A stretch of 64,000 nucleotides of DNA, from contig CANMHG010000006.1 of NCBI GenBank assembly GCA_947497585.1, positions 167,515-231,514 on the forward strand, read 5' to 3'. The notes below the pieces were generated by a model that ran no database searches, had not been told where the DNA came from, and saw only the letters and a program-made list of their open reading frames with translations. The position numbers and the translations under genes were made by a program. Positions 34,150-49,497 of the stretch are shown here, in pieces (position 1 is the first letter of the stretch; every line of letters begins with the position of its first letter). This DNA is from an uncultured Bacillaceae bacterium. Its GTDB lineage: Bacteria; Bacillota; Bacilli; Bacillales; Bacillaceae_L.

Positions 34150-35601
34150 TTATAAGCTTGCTTTCACTTCATCAAATTGATCTTGAATCTCTTGGTCTGG
34201 CTCTGCTGTTACTAAACTAACAATTACTACAGCAATTGTTGCTAAAATGAACCCTGGTACAATTTCATAAAGTGGTGTACCTAGCTTACTCCAAACAACA
34301 ACTGTTACAGCACCAACAATCATACCTGCTAAAGCACCCCAACGGTTCATACGTTTCCAGAACAACGATAGGATGATTACTGGACCAAATGCTGCACCAA
34401 ATCCTGCCCAAGCATAACTTACTAATGCTAATACTGAGCTATCTGGGTTACCTGCTAATAGAATCGCAATTAGAGCGATACCTGCAACAGCAATACGTCC
34501 TACCCATACAAGTTCTTTTTCAGAAGCATCCTTTTTAAGAATCGCTTTGTAAAAGTCCTCTGCAAGAGCACTTGAAGATACAAGTAGCTGTGAATCAATC
34601 GTACTCATAATAGCTGCTAAGATTGCTGCTAATAGAATACCAGATACCCATGGATCAAATAATACTTGAGTAAAGAGAATGAATACTTGCTCTCCATCTG
34701 CTAATGGGCTATCTGCAAAGAATGCGATACCTGCAAAACCAGTGAACACAGCACCAAATAGTGCAAATACCATCCAGCTCATTCCAATCATACGAGCTTT
34801 TGGTACATCTTTAACTGATTTTAATGCCATAAAACGAGTTAGGATATGCGGTTGACCGAAGTAACCTAATCCCCATGCTAATAAAGAGATAATTCCAATA
34901 GTGGTCATTCCAGCAAACACATCTAAATATGAAGGATCAATTTCTCCAACTGTGTTTACCGTATTGCCCCAACCACCAAGTTTAGAGATTGCAACAATTG
35001 GCACCACGATTAACGCAAGGAACATTAAAATACCTTGAATGAAATCGGTCCAGCTTACTGCTAGGAATCCACCTAAGAAGGTGTAGGAGATGATAACAAT
35101 TGCTCCAATCCAAAGTGCTTGGTTATACGTCAGTCCAAAAGAAGCTTCAAATAACTTTGCTCCTCCGACCATACCTGAAGATGTATAGAATGTAAAAAAC
35201 AATAGAATTACTAATGCAGAAATGACACGTAAAGACTTTGAAGTATCCTTAAATCGATTTTCAAAGAAGTCCGGAATCGTGATCGAATCATTAGCCTTTT
35301 CTGTATAAGAACGTAAACGTTTTGCTATGAACTGCCAATTTAGATAAGCACCAATTGCTAGACCAACGGCAATCCAAATTTGCGGCATACCACCTGAAGC
35401 GTAAACTGCACCTGGTAAACCTAATAGTAGCCAACTACTCATATCCGAAGCACCTGCACTCAAGGCAGCAACACCCGGACCTAGTCGCCTTCCACCTAAT
35501 ACATAGTCTGATAGATTACTTGTCATGCGATATGCAATAACACCTATTAATAGCATACCAATTAAATAAATGATAAATGTTACTAAAACTGCTGGTTCCA
35601 T
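34150..35601 (-). CDS. putP: Sodium/proline symporter
   Basis: The 483-aa membrane protein has the twelve- to thirteen-segment SSS fold with SAGASDMSSWLLLGLPG (Na+ and proline site in TM2), YTSSGMVGGAKLF and the GLGYFGQPHILTRFMA motif. It imports proline with Na+. The adjacent P5C dehydrogenase gene favours a role in proline catabolism (PutP); B. subtilis has the osmoregulatory OpuE at the corresponding place, so that role cannot be excluded. Its ribosome-binding site GGGGAG lies inside the end of a 34-aa gene just upstream, so the two are probably translationally coupled. Confidence 0.88.
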   Translation of the reverse strand: MEPAVLVTFIIYLIGMLLIGVIAYRMTSNLSDYVLGGRRLGPGVAALSAGASDMSSWLLLGLPGAVYASGGMPQIWIAVGLAIGAYLNWQFIAKRLRSYTEKANDSITIPDFFENRFKDTSKSLRVISALVILLFFTFYTSSGMVGGAKLFEASFGLTYNQALWIGAIVIISYTFLGGFLAVSWTDFIQGILMFLALIVVPIVAISKLGGWGNTVNTVGEIDPSYLDVFAGMTTIGIISLLAWGLGYFGQPHILTRFMALKSVKDVPKARMIGMSWMVFALFGAVFTGFAGIAFFADSPLADGEQVFILFTQVLFDPWVSGILLAAILAAIMSTIDSQLLVSSSALAEDFYKAILKKDASEKELVWVGRIAVAGIALIAILLAGNPDSSVLALVSYAWAGFGAAFGPVIILSLFWKRMNRWGALAGMIVGAVTVVVWSKLGTPLYEIVPGFILATIAVVIVSLVTAEPDQEIQDQFDEVKASL

Positions 35602-35604
35602 TAA

Positions 35605-35709
35605 TTATTCTCTCCCCTCGGTAAAATTCGATATAACTGATAGGACTACTGTGATTAACATCGGCACGAATAGCCAAAACCAAGTTGCTCCAGTTAACGA
35701 ATATTCCAT
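35605..35709 (-). CDS. 34-aa membrane protein, probable symporter accessory peptide
   Basis: Reading MEYSLTGATWFWLFVPMLIT and then VVLSVISNFTEGRE, this short frame starts with ATG 6-7 nt after a strong TTGGAGGTGAT site and stops 3 bp before the putP start. It encodes one transmembrane helix with an aromatic N-terminus and an acidic-basic tail. Small genes of this kind precede solute:sodium symporters in many Bacillaceae, so it is likely a small accessory subunit of PutP; that function is inference. Confidence 0.75.
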   Translation of the reverse strand: MEYSLTGATWFWLFVPMLITVVLSVISNFTEGRE

Positions 35710-36057
35710 TTCATCACCTCCAAGATTGTCTTACATGAAATTAATATGCAGTTACATACAATTTCATGATTATTCTAATTATGGACTAGGTATTTCGTCA
35801 TGTTGATTATCATATCACAAATAGAATTTTTAGTCTTACTGAAAATTCAGACTACTTTTTCGAAATGTATATTTATTAGTGATTTTGAATCAATTTATAT
35901 ATATATCAGCTTTAATAACATATCTATTCATGAAAATTAATAAAATTAAATTGAGGTTTCGTCACAATTTAGACGAAATTTAAGATAAATTCTCTTCCGT
36001 TATCTACCAAAAAATTTTTTTATACTAACAACAAAAATAGATTTTTAGATATGAAAA
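35710..36057. promoter_or_regulatory. putP upstream region with TTTCGTC inverted repeat
   Basis: This AT-rich 390-bp gap has no gene. TTTCGTC (35957-35963) and GACGAAA (35972-35978) form a perfect inverted repeat with an 8-base spacer, and a further TTTCGTC lies at 35793-35799. These may be sites for a regulator of proline uptake; no regulator is identified. Confidence 0.4.
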
Positions 36058-36086
36058 AAGTCCCTCGGGCAGGAGGGACTTTTATA
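36058..36086 (-). terminator. Terminator of the P5C dehydrogenase gene
   Basis: AAGTCCCTC (36058-36066) pairs with GAGGGACTT (36073-36081), and on the minus strand TTTTTTC follows. Confidence 0.9.
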
Positions 36087-36100
36087 AAGATATTTATATC

Positions 36101-37648
36101 CTAAAGCATTTCAGATGTAGTTTTAGCTTGCATGTGAAGAACTAGGTAGTCTGGGCCACCAGCTTTTGAATCTGTACCAGACATATTGAATCCACCAAAT
36201 GGTTGGTATCCAACAATCGCACCTGTACATCCACGGTTGAAGTATAGGTTACCAACATGGAAGTCTTCACGTGCTTTTTCAATGTTTGCACGGTTATTAG
36301 TAATAACTGCTCCAGTTAGACCATACTCGGTGTTGTTCGCAATATCAATTGCATGGTCAAAGTCTTTTGCTTTGCACATTGCTACAACAGGTCCGAAGAT
36401 TTCTTCTTTCATTAGGCGAGCATCTTCAGCAACATCACCGAAGATTGTAGGCTCGATAAACCAGCCTTTAGAATCATCGCCTTTTCCTCCATGAAGAAGT
36501 TTACCTTCTTGGTTACCGATTTCAACATAGCTCATAATTTTATCAAACGCACCTTGGTCATTTACAGGACCCATGTTTGTTGTTTGATCAGTTGGATCAG
36601 CTAGTTTTAATTCTTTCGTTAATTCAACAACGCGGTCTACTACTTGATCGTAAACATCCTCTAGAATAACTGCTCTAGAGCAAGCTGAACATTTTTGTCC
36701 TGAGAAACCAAATGCTGAAGCTACGATTGATTTTGCAGCTAATTCAAGATCAGCTTCTTTATCAACAACGATTGTATCTTTACCGCCCATCTCAGCAATT
36801 ACACGTTTTAACCAGATTTGGCCATCGTTAAGTTTTGAAGCACGTTCAAAAATACGAAGTCCTACGTCACGAGAACCTGTAAAGCTGATGAAACGAGTGC
36901 GAGGGTGATCTACTAAGTAGTCTCCAACCTCTGCTCCACTACCTGGAATATAGTTAACAACTCCTGCAGGAAGACCTGCTTCTTCAAGAACTTCCATGAA
37001 TTTCGCAGCAACAACTGGAGTTGTACTAGCAGGCTTTAGTAAAACTGTGTTACCAGCTACTAATGCTGCTGTTGTCATACCAGCCATAATTGCGAACGGG
37101 AAATTCCAAGGAGAGATAATAACTCCTACTCCAAGTGGAATATAGTTAAAACGGTTGTATTCGATTGGACGGCTTTCCACTGGAATACCATCTTTTAACT
37201 TAAGCATTTGACGACCGTAATACTCTAAAAAGTCAATTGCTTCAGCTGTATCAGCATCTGCTTCATTCCATGGTTTACCTGCTTCTTTTGTTAAAAGAGC
37301 TGAAAACTCATGCTTGCGACGACGGATGATTGCAGCTGCACGGAATAATATATCTGCACGCATTTCAGGCTTCGTCTTGCGCCATGTTTGGAACGTTTTA
37401 TCTGCGATTTGCATTGCTTTTTCTGCTAACTCACGGTTTGCTTTTGAAACGCGACCAACAACTTCTTCTCTGTTTGATGGATTTACAGATACAATTTTGT
37501 CATCTGTTGAAATACGCTCTCCACCAATAATTAAGTCATAGTCTCTTCCAAGGTAAGACTCAACTGTCTCAAGACCCGCTAAATATGCCTTCTTGTTTGC
37601 CTCAACAGTAAAATCCGTAAATGGTTCATGTTTATAAGGTACTACCAT
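36101..37648 (-). CDS. rocA: L-glutamate gamma-semialdehyde (P5C) dehydrogenase
   Basis: This NAD-dependent enzyme oxidises glutamate semialdehyde to glutamate in proline and arginine breakdown. The 515-aa protein has the family-specific start [10 protein letters not shown], the general-base Glu in [12 protein letters not shown] (near 286) and the nucleophilic Cys in [12 protein letters not shown] (near 320). The ATG at 37648, behind GGGAGG, matches RocA proteins; codons upstream to 37690 are not needed. The symbol could equally be pruA/putC. Proline dehydrogenase is not in the window. Confidence 0.92.
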   Translation of the reverse strand: MVVPYKHEPFTDFTVEANKKAYLAGLETVESYLGRDYDLIIGGERISTDDKIVSVNPSNREEVVGRVSKANRELAEKAMQIADKTFQTWRKTKPEMRADILFRAAAIIRRRKHEFSALLTKEAGKPWNEADADTAEAIDFLEYYGRQMLKLKDGIPVESRPIEYNRFNYIPLGVGVIISPWNFPFAIMAGMTTAALVAGNTVLLKPASTTPVVAAKFMEVLEEAGLPAGVVNYIPGSGAEVGDYLVDHPRTRFISFTGSRDVGLRIFERASKLNDGQIWLKRVIAEMGGKDTIVVDKEADLELAAKSIVASAFGFSGQKCSACSRAVILEDVYDQVVDRVVELTKELKLADPTDQTTNMGPVNDQGAFDKIMSYVEIGNQEGKLLHGGKGDDSKGWFIEPTIFGDVAEDARLMKEEIFGPVVAMCKAKDFDHAIDIANNTEYGLTGAVITNNRANIEKAREDFHVGNLYFNRGCTGAIVGYQPFGGFNMSGTDSKAGGPDYLVLHMQAKTTSEML

Positions 37649-37699
37649 TCTACTTTCGCCTCCCTTTGTATATAAAAACGTTTTCATCATACAAATCTC

Positions 37700-37721
37700 A
37701 TTCTACTAAAAGAAGTAGAAT
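37700..37721. promoter_or_regulatory. Inverted repeat upstream of the P5C dehydrogenase gene
   Basis: ATTCTACT (37700-37707) and AGTAGAAT (37714-37721) are perfect complements across 6 bases, 52 bp before the start codon; operator or leader hairpin, regulator unknown. Confidence 0.4.
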
Positions 37722-37802
37722 TCTTCAAACGTTGCGGTAATAGTCACAATTGTAAAAATCTTTACTTGTGATTATCCAAAGTATGTAGATGTTAAACTAA
37801 AA

Positions 37803-37932
37803 TGTTGATTTCAGCTACAGGCACTCGCTTTCCGCGGGTGGTCCGTGAGCCTCCTCGGCGCTTCACGCCTGTGGGGTCTCACTTTGACGCACTTCTCCCG
37901 CAGGAGTCTCGTGCCTTCCGCTGAAATCAACA
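37803..37932. repeat. Nested inverted-repeat element, copy 2
   Basis: Perfect 13-base outer arms TGTTGATTTCAGC (37803-37815) and GCTGAAATCAACA (37920-37932) enclose the family core: CTTTCCGCGGG, GTGAGCCTCCTCGGCGC, GCCTGTGGGGTCTCAC and CCCGCAGGAGTCTCGTGC. It fills most of the 310-bp gap between camS and the P5C dehydrogenase gene. Confidence 0.92.
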
Positions 37933-37960
37933 TAGTGTCTAAATCACTACAAAGCTCTAC

Positions 37961-39151
37961 TTAATTATAAATATGAACAAATGGTTCTTCTTGTCCAGCG
38001 TCGCGAACGATTATGCTTTCTGGTCCGCTTTCGGAGGATATATAGACTTGCATTGAGAAATAATTCGGGAAATGTTCCATAATTTCACCTGTGATATATT
38101 GGGTAAATCCAATGACCTCTGCCTTGCCGTAGAACTGCATCGGAATTTCGATTGTCAGTTGGTAAAGTTCTTCATTTTTATAAAAACCTCTTCCAATAAC
38201 ACCTGTGTAATTTGGGAAAAATTCATCGATATCATCTTTAAAGTTTTGGAACATCATAGCATCTTCTCTATACTCATTTGTAGCTGCAGAAGATGGGAAG
38301 AAATGATATTCTTCGTTAACATCTTCCCATTTGTTGATTTTGTTTCCTTTTTCAATAACACCTGTTTTAGCAACAAAGTTTCCCGGTGCAATTGATGAAA
38401 CTGCTTCCTGTTCAAATAAGGCAATAACAATCGGTACTTCCGTTAATTCATTAATCTCACGGACTCTAGCTAAAACTTCTTCTGCAATTTTCTTGCCCTC
38501 TCTAACAAGCACTTCTGTTTCAATCTTCGTTTCTCTCGGATATCCACCTTGATTGTCTGGAAGATTGTAATATTGTACAGAGTTTAAGGCAATTCCAATC
38601 ACAATACCACCCAATGCAACCTTATCATCTTTATTTTTAATAAGATAATTATGTTCGAGCATGTGAGCAAAGTAGATTGGACTTTGAGCCATTTGTTCCT
38701 CATACGATTCTTCGCTATTAGGATCATACTCAAAGGCTGGGTTAAGACCGATATTGTCTGCTTGTTTCATTTTATTTTGTGTTAGTTGCGCAGGAGTCTG
38801 TTTACGCTCCAGCCATTTCTCAATTGAACTCTTTGGTATTCTCTGTCCTTCTTGATACAGATATCGGTCTGATGGAAAGGATTCTTGTGCAATTCTCATC
38901 AGTCCTGTTTCAAACTCGTCAATATCAAGTCTTGTTCTTAAATTTCTTACCACAAGACCTCTTGCTTCCCCTGGCTTGAATGGTAATATCGTGCGATAAT
39001 AGGAATCCGATATTTTGTATCTAGGAATTATAGCAGTCTCCTCTTTTGCTTCATCCGTTTCCTGTACAATTTCCTCTTCTTTATCAAAAGTAGGTGCACA
39101 GCCTGAAAGGAGAAGAACAAACGCCAACATTATTATTTTTAGGCTTTTCAA
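37961..39151 (-). CDS. camS: CamS-family sex-pheromone lipoprotein
   Basis: The 396-aa lipoprotein (lipobox LLSGC, Cys at about 18) belongs to the CamS family, named for the pheromone peptide released from its leader in staphylococci; it is YerH in B. subtilis. Its function in Bacillus is unknown. The TTG at 39151, 6 nt behind AGAGGTG, gives a normal signal peptide and is preferred to the GTG at 39160, which overlaps that site. It is the last gene of pcrB-pcrA-ligA-camS. Confidence 0.9.
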   Translation of the reverse strand: MKSLKIIMLAFVLLLSGCAPTFDKEEEIVQETDEAKEETAIIPRYKISDSYYRTILPFKPGEARGLVVRNLRTRLDIDEFETGLMRIAQESFPSDRYLYQEGQRIPKSSIEKWLERKQTPAQLTQNKMKQADNIGLNPAFEYDPNSEESYEEQMAQSPIYFAHMLEHNYLIKNKDDKVALGGIVIGIALNSVQYYNLPDNQGGYPRETKIETEVLVREGKKIAEEVLARVREINELTEVPIVIALFEQEAVSSIAPGNFVAKTGVIEKGNKINKWEDVNEEYHFFPSSAATNEYREDAMMFQNFKDDIDEFFPNYTGVIGRGFYKNEELYQLTIEIPMQFYGKAEVIGFTQYITGEIMEHFPNYFSMQVYISSESGPESIIVRDAGQEEPFVHIYN

Positions 39152-39163
39152 AACATACACCTC

Positions 39164-43497
<4,334 letters not shown>

Positions 43498-43566
43498 CTT
43501 TTCACCGCCTAAATACTTTTATATTATATGAACGTATGTTCTTATTTTATAGTAAAGTTTTCTTTT

Positions 43567-44262
43567 TTACAAACTTGTCTTTTTAACAGCTTGTACAGTC
43601 TTTAAAGCTGCGTTTAGGTCACTGTAAATAATGTTACCAACTACAATTGTGTCAGCAATCTCTCCCATTGCTGCTGCTTGTTCACTCGTTGAAATGCCCC
43701 CACCGTAAAATAACTTTGTGTTTTCGAGGCTATCTTTTACCTTTTTAACTACAGTTTCATCTCCATATTTCCCGCTATATTCTAGATAGAAAATAGGTAG
43801 ATTATAAAATTTTTCTGCCATCCTACTATAAGCAATAATATCATCAATTTCTATATTAGTATTTGCATTGGTTAGCTTTGCTGCCTTACAATCCTCATTT
43901 AAAATGCAATAGCCTTCAACTACTATTTCATCCCAGTTCATAATATCACCAAACTGTTTTACAGCTTCATGATGAAGTCCTGTAATCCACCTAGTGTCTG
44001 TACTATTTAAAACAGTTGGAATAAAATACAGATCGAACCCAGGTGTTACAGAATCAATTGTAGAAACTTCTAATACACATGGTACTGTGTATCGGCGTAT
44101 TCTTGACATAAGACTAAGAACGTTATCAAGAGATACACCATCACTTCCCCCCACAATAATTGCATCCGTACCAGACTCACATATCATTTCCAATTGTTTG
44201 TCATCTATTTCTTTATTTGGATCGAGTTTAAACACATGTCGCCACTCTTTAAAATCGTACAT
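43567..44262 (-). CDS. pcrB: Heptaprenylglyceryl phosphate synthase PcrB
   Basis: PcrB joins heptaprenyl diphosphate to glycerol-1-phosphate, giving an archaea-type ether lipid precursor. The 231-aa TIM barrel shows [13 protein letters not shown] (near 42), [18 protein letters not shown] and the phosphate-binding [11 protein letters not shown] and VVGNIIY. The ATG at 44262 lies 6 nt behind GGAGG; an upstream in-frame extension to 44400 would run through the yerC terminator and is rejected. Confidence 0.94.
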   Translation of the reverse strand: MYDFKEWRHVFKLDPNKEIDDKQLEMICESGTDAIIVGGSDGVSLDNVLSLMSRIRRYTVPCVLEVSTIDSVTPGFDLYFIPTVLNSTDTRWITGLHHEAVKQFGDIMNWDEIVVEGYCILNEDCKAAKLTNANTNIEIDDIIAYSRMAEKFYNLPIFYLEYSGKYGDETVVKKVKDSLENTKLFYGGGISTSEQAAAMGEIADTIVVGNIIYSDLNAALKTVQAVKKTSL

Positions 44263-44336
44263 AGTGGTCCTCCATTCCTTTTCCATTATTCCATTATACC
44301 AAAATATGATTAGATGATTAAAGAGAAGAAGGGTAC

Positions 44337-44380
44337 AAAAAACCCCACAGTTGTCAATTAAACAACTGCGGGGTTTTCTT
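44337..44380 (-). terminator. Terminator between yerC and pcrB
   Basis: An AAAACCCC-x-CAGTTGT arm pairs with ACAACTG-x-GGGGTTTT; on the minus strand a TTTTTTG run follows. It separates yerBC from pcrB-pcrA-ligA-camS. Confidence 0.92.
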
Positions 44381-44389
44381 AGAGTATTC

Positions 44390-44704
44390 TTAGCTTTCAA
44401 CTGTTTCTTCTTTATTGTCTTTAAGACGATCTAACGCCATTGTATAAGCATCGTTTCCATAGTTCAAGCATCGCTTCACACGAGAGATCGTAGCAGTACT
44501 TGCCCCTGTCTCTGTTTCGATTTTGTGATATGTAAAGCCTTCTTGAAGCATTCTTGCAACCTCTAAACGTTGAGATAGAGATTGGATTTCATTAATCGTA
44601 CATAAATCATCGAAAAAGCGGTAGCACTCTTCAATATCTTTTAAAGAAAGAATTGCATTGAAAAGCTGATCTAATTCCTGCCCACGTAACTTATTTATTT
44701 GCAT
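44390..44704 (-). CDS. yerC: TrpR-related protein YerC
   Basis: The 104-aa protein is a TrpR/YerC-YecD fold with a helix-turn-helix at residues about 60-82 ([21 protein letters not shown]). It should bind DNA, but no target is known. It follows yerB by 17 bp and ends at a terminator. The conserved order yerA-yerB-yerC-pcrB is the same as in B. subtilis. Confidence 0.9.
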   Translation of the reverse strand: MQINKLRGQELDQLFNAILSLKDIEECYRFFDDLCTINEIQSLSQRLEVARMLQEGFTYHKIETETGASTATISRVKRCLNYGNDAYTMALDRLKDNKEETVES

Positions 44705-44721
44705 ATTGTTATCTCCTTTAT

Positions 44722-45777
44722 TTAATTTTCATCAAATGAAACAATTTTTAAATTAGGAACTATATTAATCCAGGTTTTGCCCGGAACAAATCCGATTTCT
44801 TTACCATCTTTAAATGGAATAATTCTACCTTCACTATTCTCCCATTCAACCTCTGTTTTCAATCCCTTTTGTAAAAGCCAGCCTTTTCCACCCGAGGTTA
44901 AGTCTATATCCCTTCGGCCTGCTTGGTCAATCACTTTATGCTCCATTTCAACGATAAAGATATTGTCTAGTAACACTGGTGATTTATTCTCTTTATCAAC
45001 TGTTTGAACTTCAGCACTATAGCGCTTGTATTTTTCTGATTGTGTATCGTAGTCATATTCTACTTTCCACGTTTTACTTGAATCATAGGCAATCGTGACA
45101 TGATTAGAAACATCACCATCTAGACTAGTAATATCCTCTTCGGTTAGGAAGGTATAGGATTTTGGTTTTACTGTAAGATCATAATTCTTCTTTGAAGCAC
45201 CCTTTTCAATATTCTCAAAAGATATATAAGAATTATGGGGAGCTACCCTATCCTTTGATCTCCAGAAAAGTGTACCATCGTAGAAAAGCCCATTTATATT
45301 GTCTACCTCTCCCGCTTCGAGCATTTGTTTTGCTTTCGGGCTCCATCCGTGAGCGATAAAGAAAGGATTAAATCCTTTTGATAAATTTATGAAATAGTCC
45401 CTTGCACTCCTAACTGGTCCTATAATCTCAGCCTTTTCGCTTTGAAAAATTGCTACAAAACGTGTAACATTCCCTTCGGCAAGTACCTCATAGATAATAT
45501 CTGCTTTATGTAATCCGGTCTGCGGTCTTGCTTTCGGGTGATTATTCACAGTAACCGCTACTGCACGATAATCAACACTATCATTTGTTCCTATTCCTGT
45601 AAGAGGGTATGTGTGATCAAATACCTGTTCAGGAGCATCAGCCTCAGTTTCTTCTTCAACTACATCTTTTTCTTCAGTTTCAATCTCCGGCTCAACTTTT
45701 ACTACTTCTTGTTGTTTGCTGCATCCAGTACTAAGTATTAGTAGCGCGATTAAAAAATAGAACATTTTACGTTTCAT
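44722..45777 (-). CDS. yerB: DUF3048 lipoprotein YerB
   Basis: The 351-aa protein has a lipobox (ILSTGCSK, Cys at about 19), an acidic linker rich in Glu, and two DUF3048 domains with VTVNNHPKARPQTGLHKADIIYE and VGPVRSARDYFI-like motifs (here IIGPVRSARDYF). It is anchored outside the membrane. Function unknown; the fold is seen in secreted proteins of Bacillus and actinobacteria. Confidence 0.88.
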   Translation of the reverse strand: MKRKMFYFLIALLILSTGCSKQQEVVKVEPEIETEEKDVVEEETEADAPEQVFDHTYPLTGIGTNDSVDYRAVAVTVNNHPKARPQTGLHKADIIYEVLAEGNVTRFVAIFQSEKAEIIGPVRSARDYFINLSKGFNPFFIAHGWSPKAKQMLEAGEVDNINGLFYDGTLFWRSKDRVAPHNSYISFENIEKGASKKNYDLTVKPKSYTFLTEEDITSLDGDVSNHVTIAYDSSKTWKVEYDYDTQSEKYKRYSAEVQTVDKENKSPVLLDNIFIVEMEHKVIDQAGRRDIDLTSGGKGWLLQKGLKTEVEWENSEGRIIPFKDGKEIGFVPGKTWINIVPNLKIVSFDEN

Positions 45778-45832
45778 TTTGTAAACACAACCTTTGGGTA
45801 GTATCGTTTGCTATTCGATTTTCTTTTACATT

Positions 45833-47575
45833 TTAACGCATTATTGACGGAAAGAGTACAATTTTATTCATAACATCATAAATTCCTTGTGGTGTAATTC
45901 TAATATAAGGTAGGTGAGTAGATGATAAAAACAACAGAGTATAGATAGGATCAGAAAATGAATAACCCCTTTCTCGCAGTAAAGCTGTTAACGCTTTTTC
46001 TTCTTCTATTATTTCTTCTACCGTTTTATTAGACATAACCCCTGCCAATTTTAAAGGGATTTCATGAATAATCTTATCGTCCTCTGTAAGAACGATGCCT
46101 CCTCCAATTTCTTTCATATGATTGAAAGCTAAGAGCATATCTTTTTTATTTTTTCCAATAAGGATAATATCCCCAGTATTTGAAAAGGAACTTGCAAAAC
46201 CTGATACATGGGTTGCAAACCCTTTTATAACCGTATTAATCCGCCATTTCCCTTTTCTGTCAATTAACATTAAAAAGCTTTCATCATGCTTCATAGATAT
46301 TTCATCATTTGATACATCAATTGTGATTGAATAAGGTTTTATAATAACTGCGTTCTCCATGGATAATCCAAATGGCATTGAAAATTGGAGGTCGTCCATT
46401 GTGAGCTCGAAATTTAAATCTAGTAAACTCAAATCATGACTAGCCCAGTTAACATCATTAAAAGCAGAAACAGGTTCTCCGTTTTTCTTTACCCATTTTC
46501 CTTTTGCAAGAACCGAAGTAGGTGTTGGCTGATCTTTTGCCTCTAGAAAGTTAATATTAGCTACTCTGCCTGTTGCAATACTTCCGTGTAAGTATTCGAT
46601 ATTATAATGTCTAGCTATATTTAATGTTGCCATATTATAAGCGTCTATGAGTGGTACACCTTTATCTATTGCGATTTTTATCATTCTATCGACCACGCCC
46701 TCTTCATGAAAAGAAGGTGTCGAACCATCTGTGGTCATAATCAACCGATCATATTGATCAATACCCAACTGATGCATTTCGTCTAAAAGAACTGGTAGGT
46801 CAGGTCTTATGGACGAGTAACGAAGAGATGTTGTGTAACCCTGTAATAATCGATTTAAAACATCTTTACCAGTCATCGATTCATGGTCACAATCTGCACC
46901 TAGTAATTTAAGCTTGGCTAACGTTTTTTCAGAAGCACCTGGAAAGTGACCTTCAATTTGCTTACGCATTCTCTTTGCTTCCTGAATCCAATGAAGCATT
47001 AAGTCATCTCCATCTAACAACTTCGGCCATCCTGTTAGTTCCCCACCTTGCAAAACAGCATCATGCTCAAGCCACGATTTAATATTGCCGTGTGAAAACA
47101 CATCCTCCTCATCAAGAATTTCAGTCTGAGGATCGAAGCGACACCACCAATACATCGTTACAGGTATTGTTCTCATCTCACGCAAAAAAGAAAACGCTTT
47201 CTTTTTTGATAACTGTAAGGCCAGCATCATATTGTCATTAATAAGAGTAGTTGTCCCAGTTTGTGATACATATTGAGCAAATGAGTGGGGATTATATAAC
47301 TGAAAAGGATGAGCATGTGGTTCAATATAGCCTGGAACTAGGAATAATCCATCACAATCAACAATTTCACAGTTCTCAGTTTGGCCAGGAAGCATTTCAC
47401 CAACATAGACAATCCTGTCTTCGTATATCCATATGTTTGCCGTTATCCACTTTCGTAGTGCCTGATTTAAGTAGGTAGCATTTTTCAACAAAAGAGAAGG
47501 TGATTTTTTTCCATCTAGCACGGCAACATGTTCTCTTAGTTGTTTATTTTTCCAGCGATATCGTTGATCTAGCAT
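45833..47575 (-). CDS. yerA: Putative adenine deaminase YerA
   Basis: The 580-aa amidohydrolase is of the adenine deaminase type: metal-binding PHAHPFQLYNP (about residues 91-101, where classical AdeC has HVHIES), EGHFPGASEKTLAKL, DCDHESMTGKDVLNR, and TTDGSTPSF. It ends with the C-terminal adenine deaminase domain (LAGVMSNKTVEEIIEEE). The likely reaction is adenine to hypoxanthine, but the changed first motif leaves this uncertain. The ATG at 47575 is used, 7 nt behind AAGGGGG. The nearby pbuE adenine switch makes an adenine role attractive. Confidence 0.82.
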   Translation of the reverse strand: MLDQRYRWKNKQLREHVAVLDGKKSPSLLLKNATYLNQALRKWITANIWIYEDRIVYVGEMLPGQTENCEIVDCDGLFLVPGYIEPHAHPFQLYNPHSFAQYVSQTGTTTLINDNMMLALQLSKKKAFSFLREMRTIPVTMYWWCRFDPQTEILDEEDVFSHGNIKSWLEHDAVLQGGELTGWPKLLDGDDLMLHWIQEAKRMRKQIEGHFPGASEKTLAKLKLLGADCDHESMTGKDVLNRLLQGYTTSLRYSSIRPDLPVLLDEMHQLGIDQYDRLIMTTDGSTPSFHEEGVVDRMIKIAIDKGVPLIDAYNMATLNIARHYNIEYLHGSIATGRVANINFLEAKDQPTPTSVLAKGKWVKKNGEPVSAFNDVNWASHDLSLLDLNFELTMDDLQFSMPFGLSMENAVIIKPYSITIDVSNDEISMKHDESFLMLIDRKGKWRINTVIKGFATHVSGFASSFSNTGDIILIGKNKKDMLLAFNHMKEIGGGIVLTEDDKIIHEIPLKLAGVMSNKTVEEIIEEEKALTALLRERGYSFSDPIYTLLFLSSTHLPYIRITPQGIYDVMNKIVLFPSIMR

Positions 47576-47733
47576 GATCATCCCCCTTTGTTACCTTTTC
47601 TGTTTTTTCACCAAAATTTGTTATTACTATCGTACCATATTAAATAATTTACCGCATTAAAGAGTTTGTAAATTTATTCAAAATATTTTGTTAATATTTG
47701 AAAACTATTTGAATATGGAGGTTAACTTTAACT

Positions 47734-47985
47734 ATGAGACCAAATATCGGAATCGTAAATGCACTCGTTAGAATTACATGTGGCTTTACCATGCTTGCTT
47801 GGGCAACTTCTAAGCTTGTAAAACGTCCATGGAACAGCTTCTCCTATATCGTAGTAGCTATGCTTGGTGGAATGAAAATAGGCGAAGGAATCACCAGATT
47901 CTGCCCCCTAACAGCTCTATTCGAAAACTATCAAGAAAACAAGCAAGAAGAAAAACAAGACGAAACAGTAATCAACCCAACCTAA
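47734..47985 (+). CDS. DUF2892 (YgaP-like) small membrane protein
   Basis: The 83-aa protein starts MRPNIGIVNALVRITCGFTM and has two hydrophobic helices (about 12-30 and 36-55) with the conserved GEGITRFCPL Cys near 62. This is the membrane part of YgaP-type rhodanese proteins found alone. The tail is rich in Glu, Gln and Lys. Role unknown. ATG behind ATGGAGG. Confidence 0.8.
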   Translation: MRPNIGIVNALVRITCGFTMLAWATSKLVKRPWNSFSYIVVAMLGGMKIGEGITRFCPLTALFENYQENKQEEKQDETVINPT

Positions 47986-47996
47986 ATATGTCTAAC

Positions 47997-48023
47997 GGGG
48001 CCTGACCCCCAGTGCGTTAAAGC
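47997..48023 (+). repeat. Single arm of the 52-bp palindrome family
   Basis: GGGGCCTGACCCCCAGTGCG followed by TTAAAGC is identical to the right arm (reverse complement) of the palindrome at 3267-3318. The second arm is missing. A separate GGGCCAG/CTGGCCC hairpin (48040-48059) follows. Confidence 0.85.
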
Positions 48024-48079
48024 GGTAAATTGTAGAAAAGGGCCAGCATAAACTGGCCCAGAATAAAGGAGTTGTTATT

Positions 48080-49433
<1,354 letters not shown>

Positions 49434-49497
49434 TTACTAACACCAGCCTTTACTATTATAAGGGTTCAAAGTTTATTGTTTGTACTTTGGATCTTGA

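Noticed and set aside
44263..44400. N-terminal extension of PcrB
   Set aside because: It would be translated through the yerC terminator; the ATG at 44262 has a proper GGAGG.
48040..48059. GGGCCAG/CTGGCCC hairpin as terminator of the DUF2892 gene
   Set aside because: No T-run follows; it may only be a leader hairpin for the 35-aa gene.
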